Origin: Gordionus sp. m RMFG-2023
Taxonomy: Eukaryota; Nematomorpha; Gordioida; Chordodea; Parachordodidae
Direction: 5' to 3'
Length of the DNA: 64,000 nucleotides
Assembly (NCBI RefSeq): GCF_954871325.1
Contig: NC_088776.1
Coordinates: 1,379,671 to 1,443,670, forward strand
Below are positions 62,069 to 64,000 of the stretch, piece after piece. Each line of letters begins with the position of its first letter. The stretch's first letter is position 1. The position numbers and the translations under genes are program-made. The notes under the pieces are model-generated. The model was not told where the DNA came from and made no database searches. It saw nothing but the letters and a program-made list of their open reading frames with translations.

Positions 62069-63759
62069 AATATATATTATATAAAATAAGTTTTCGAAAT
62101 TAAATTACTAAAAAAAATATATATATAAAATTTAAGAATTTAAGGTATCGTCTTCTTCTTCAATATGTTATTCCCAAAAACTAGTTGGGATTCTTTAAAC
62201 CGCTTCCCTTACATATGCTTCAGCTTTGGGTTCAACATGTTCCTCATGTGAGAAATCTAAGCTAACCGTGGCCTGCCGCTATTCGTTGGCGGCCTGTCAA
62301 GTTCGAGAACTTGCCAATTCGCGTTAGTGAGTTAGTCCAATTCATAGGTAAAAATAATATTTAATTTGTAAAGCCTAAATATGATGTAAACTAGGTCGAG
62401 AATATGAAATATATATTCGAATTTGCTATTTAACAAATAATTCATTCATAATATTTGGCTGGTAATTGTACTCTTTCCAGGAGAAAACAAAAGAAAAATA
62501 ATTATCGTTTAAAAATTAAAAAAATAATATTTGGATAAGAAATAGATTTAGAGTTATATTTAAAGGTATAGGTTGAAAAAGAAAAATTATTTTACGGTAG
62601 CTCATTCAAATTTTGAACTGATTTTTATAAATATTGATAAGATTATGATGCAAAATTGTGTAGGAATATAAGATCTAAATTGAAAAACAAAGAATTATAA
62701 AGGTAGCATTCATAGTAGATAAAGTATAAAGAAATTTGTGTTGTAGTTTTTTAAAGTAGATATTTAGAAGTTACTGATAAGTTAAAAACCAATTGAATCT
62801 AACAGAAGATAACTGAGACAATAATTTAGATTTTTAGAATTTATTACAAGTTGTTAAATAATTGATTCACTGGAGATAACTATGATAAAGAAAAGAAACA
62901 TAAATTGTAGAGATTAAATAAATTTATTTGTAAAAATATAGTTTAGAATACAAATAGTGCTTAAAAGATACGATAATTTTAAAAAAAATTCGGAGAATAA
63001 AATACTTTTATTGTTAGAAAATAGTTGATGTTGTAATTAAATTCTTATTAAAGATTTACGTTTAACTTTTATTTTAAGGGCTGCGAAAGATAAAACAGTC
63101 TCAATGATCTAATATGTGAATAAGATACGTATAAGTAGTTAATATTTAGTAAAATATTAGGTTGTTGATTAACCAAAATCTTCATAAAGAAAAACGGCTT
63201 TCATCATTAGAAAATTTATGCCGCAATCGAGCTCAATTAGAGATCGGACTTTTACTTTGAATCATTAATAAGATTTTAGATCAAATGCCAACATTATTCT
63301 AATAATAGCCATAAGAAAAACATATACTTTAGAAATATATATATCGGTTGCTTTTCAACAACGGATTTCTGAAAAATTATAATGATTAGAGTTCAGTGGT
63401 TTTTCATTAACGTGAGTGTTAGTGATTAGAATTCAGTGGTTGTTCAACAACGTTACGAAAACTATAAAGATTAGACTTCTTTCATTTCTCAACAACGTAT
63501 GTAGGAAAAGGGATGTATATATTTCAGTGTTTTTTTTAACAATCGGTATGAGTTTAAGGAGAAGAAAACAAATAGATATTTTTCCTTAGAGACTTGAGTG
63601 GCACGAGTGCATAAAGTAGGAGGAAATAAATTGCGAAACGATCATTCTCTTAAAAAAATGAAAGACATTTTGATATATATTTTAGAATAAGATTAATAGG
63701 TACAAATTAATAAAGGAGGTTATAGACATTGCTGAAAATTAAATGATGATCAGTAGCTA

Positions 63760-64000
63760 AAGGACGACCACATTAAATGGTTCAATAAAGATATGGGTTT
63801 CATAGAGTGTGAAGGTGCGGTAGAATTAGACTAATTGTATAATTCTTTAAGCTTATTTAATCCTAATGTCGCCATTGAACATTATTTTGGAAGGTGTAAC
63901 TCGTTATGTCATTTCGTGTGTTTCTATAATTGAATAAAAATTTGTAAAGTGCTGTATCTAATTATTTTTATATTCCTTTTAATGTGCGTCTTTAAACGTT
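63760..64000 (-). mobile_element. Gypsy pol fossil, right-arm copy (cut by window end)
   Basis: Reverse complement of 36047-36290, the part just after the integrase core. Its upstream part, if duplicated, lies outside the window. Broken. Confidence 0.7.

Larger units (their letters stand above)
55220..64000. repeat. Right arm of the large inverted duplication
   Basis: Reverse complement of 36047-41840, longer by the LTR element at 56902-59898. From 63760 it contains the inverted end of the gypsy pol fossil and runs off the window. The section 62070-63760 is the AT-rich non-coding partner of 36300-37980. Confidence 0.9.

Overview
The window is a very AT-rich, repeat-dominated stretch of nuclear DNA from a eukaryote. 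It contains short spliced introns (about 50-60 bp), PB1-domain mini-genes, a probable fibronectin type III gene, several hAT transposon families with 8-bp target duplications, an RTE-like LINE with tRNA-headed SINEs, and gypsy- and copia-like LTR fossils. The FN3-like gene and the transposon mix point to an animal. I cannot name the species. No prokaryotic features are seen and there is no dense gene array.

Layout. 0-10 kb: a decayed hAT relic, gypsy-like gag-protease fossils, an LTR-like repeat (called delta here), a hAT-like element X, and a 1.35-kb hAT element with clean ends. 10-15 kb: a block duplicated from the 33-34.6 kb region, carrying an orphan PB1 last exon, then a five-exon FN3-like gene model with a GGAAA satellite in an intron. 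15-25 kb: AT-rich filler, integrase and gag-protease fossils, and direct copies of element X and delta. 25-35 kb: two units of beta-PB1-gamma (beta and gamma are repeat blocks flanking the PB1 gene) arranged head to head. One PB1 gene has an intron enlarged by three nested hAT-type insertions; the other is a frameshifted pseudogene. 35-64 kb: a gypsy pol fossil opens a large inverted duplication with arms at 36.05-41.84 kb and 55.22-64.0 kb. Between the arms lie weaker inverted copies of gamma and delta, more gag fossils, hAT elements and MITEs, and one intact-looking PB1 gene.

The repeats give a relative history. The inverted duplication came first. A 3-kb LTR element with a gag-like gene but no pol then entered only the right arm; the left arm keeps the empty site. 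A 701-bp retroposon with a tRNA-like head fused to the 3' part of an RTE reverse transcriptase then entered one LTR of that element; the other LTR keeps the empty site.

The likely host genes are the PB1 family (copies at 26.6-28.9 kb and 54.5-54.9 kb, a pseudogene at 32.8-33.2 kb, and an exon remnant at 10.2 kb) and the FN3-like gene at 12.0-14.65 kb. Most other open frames are transposon relics, simple repeats, or chance frames copied along with the duplications. Repeat boundaries are estimated by eye unless a target-site duplication is stated.
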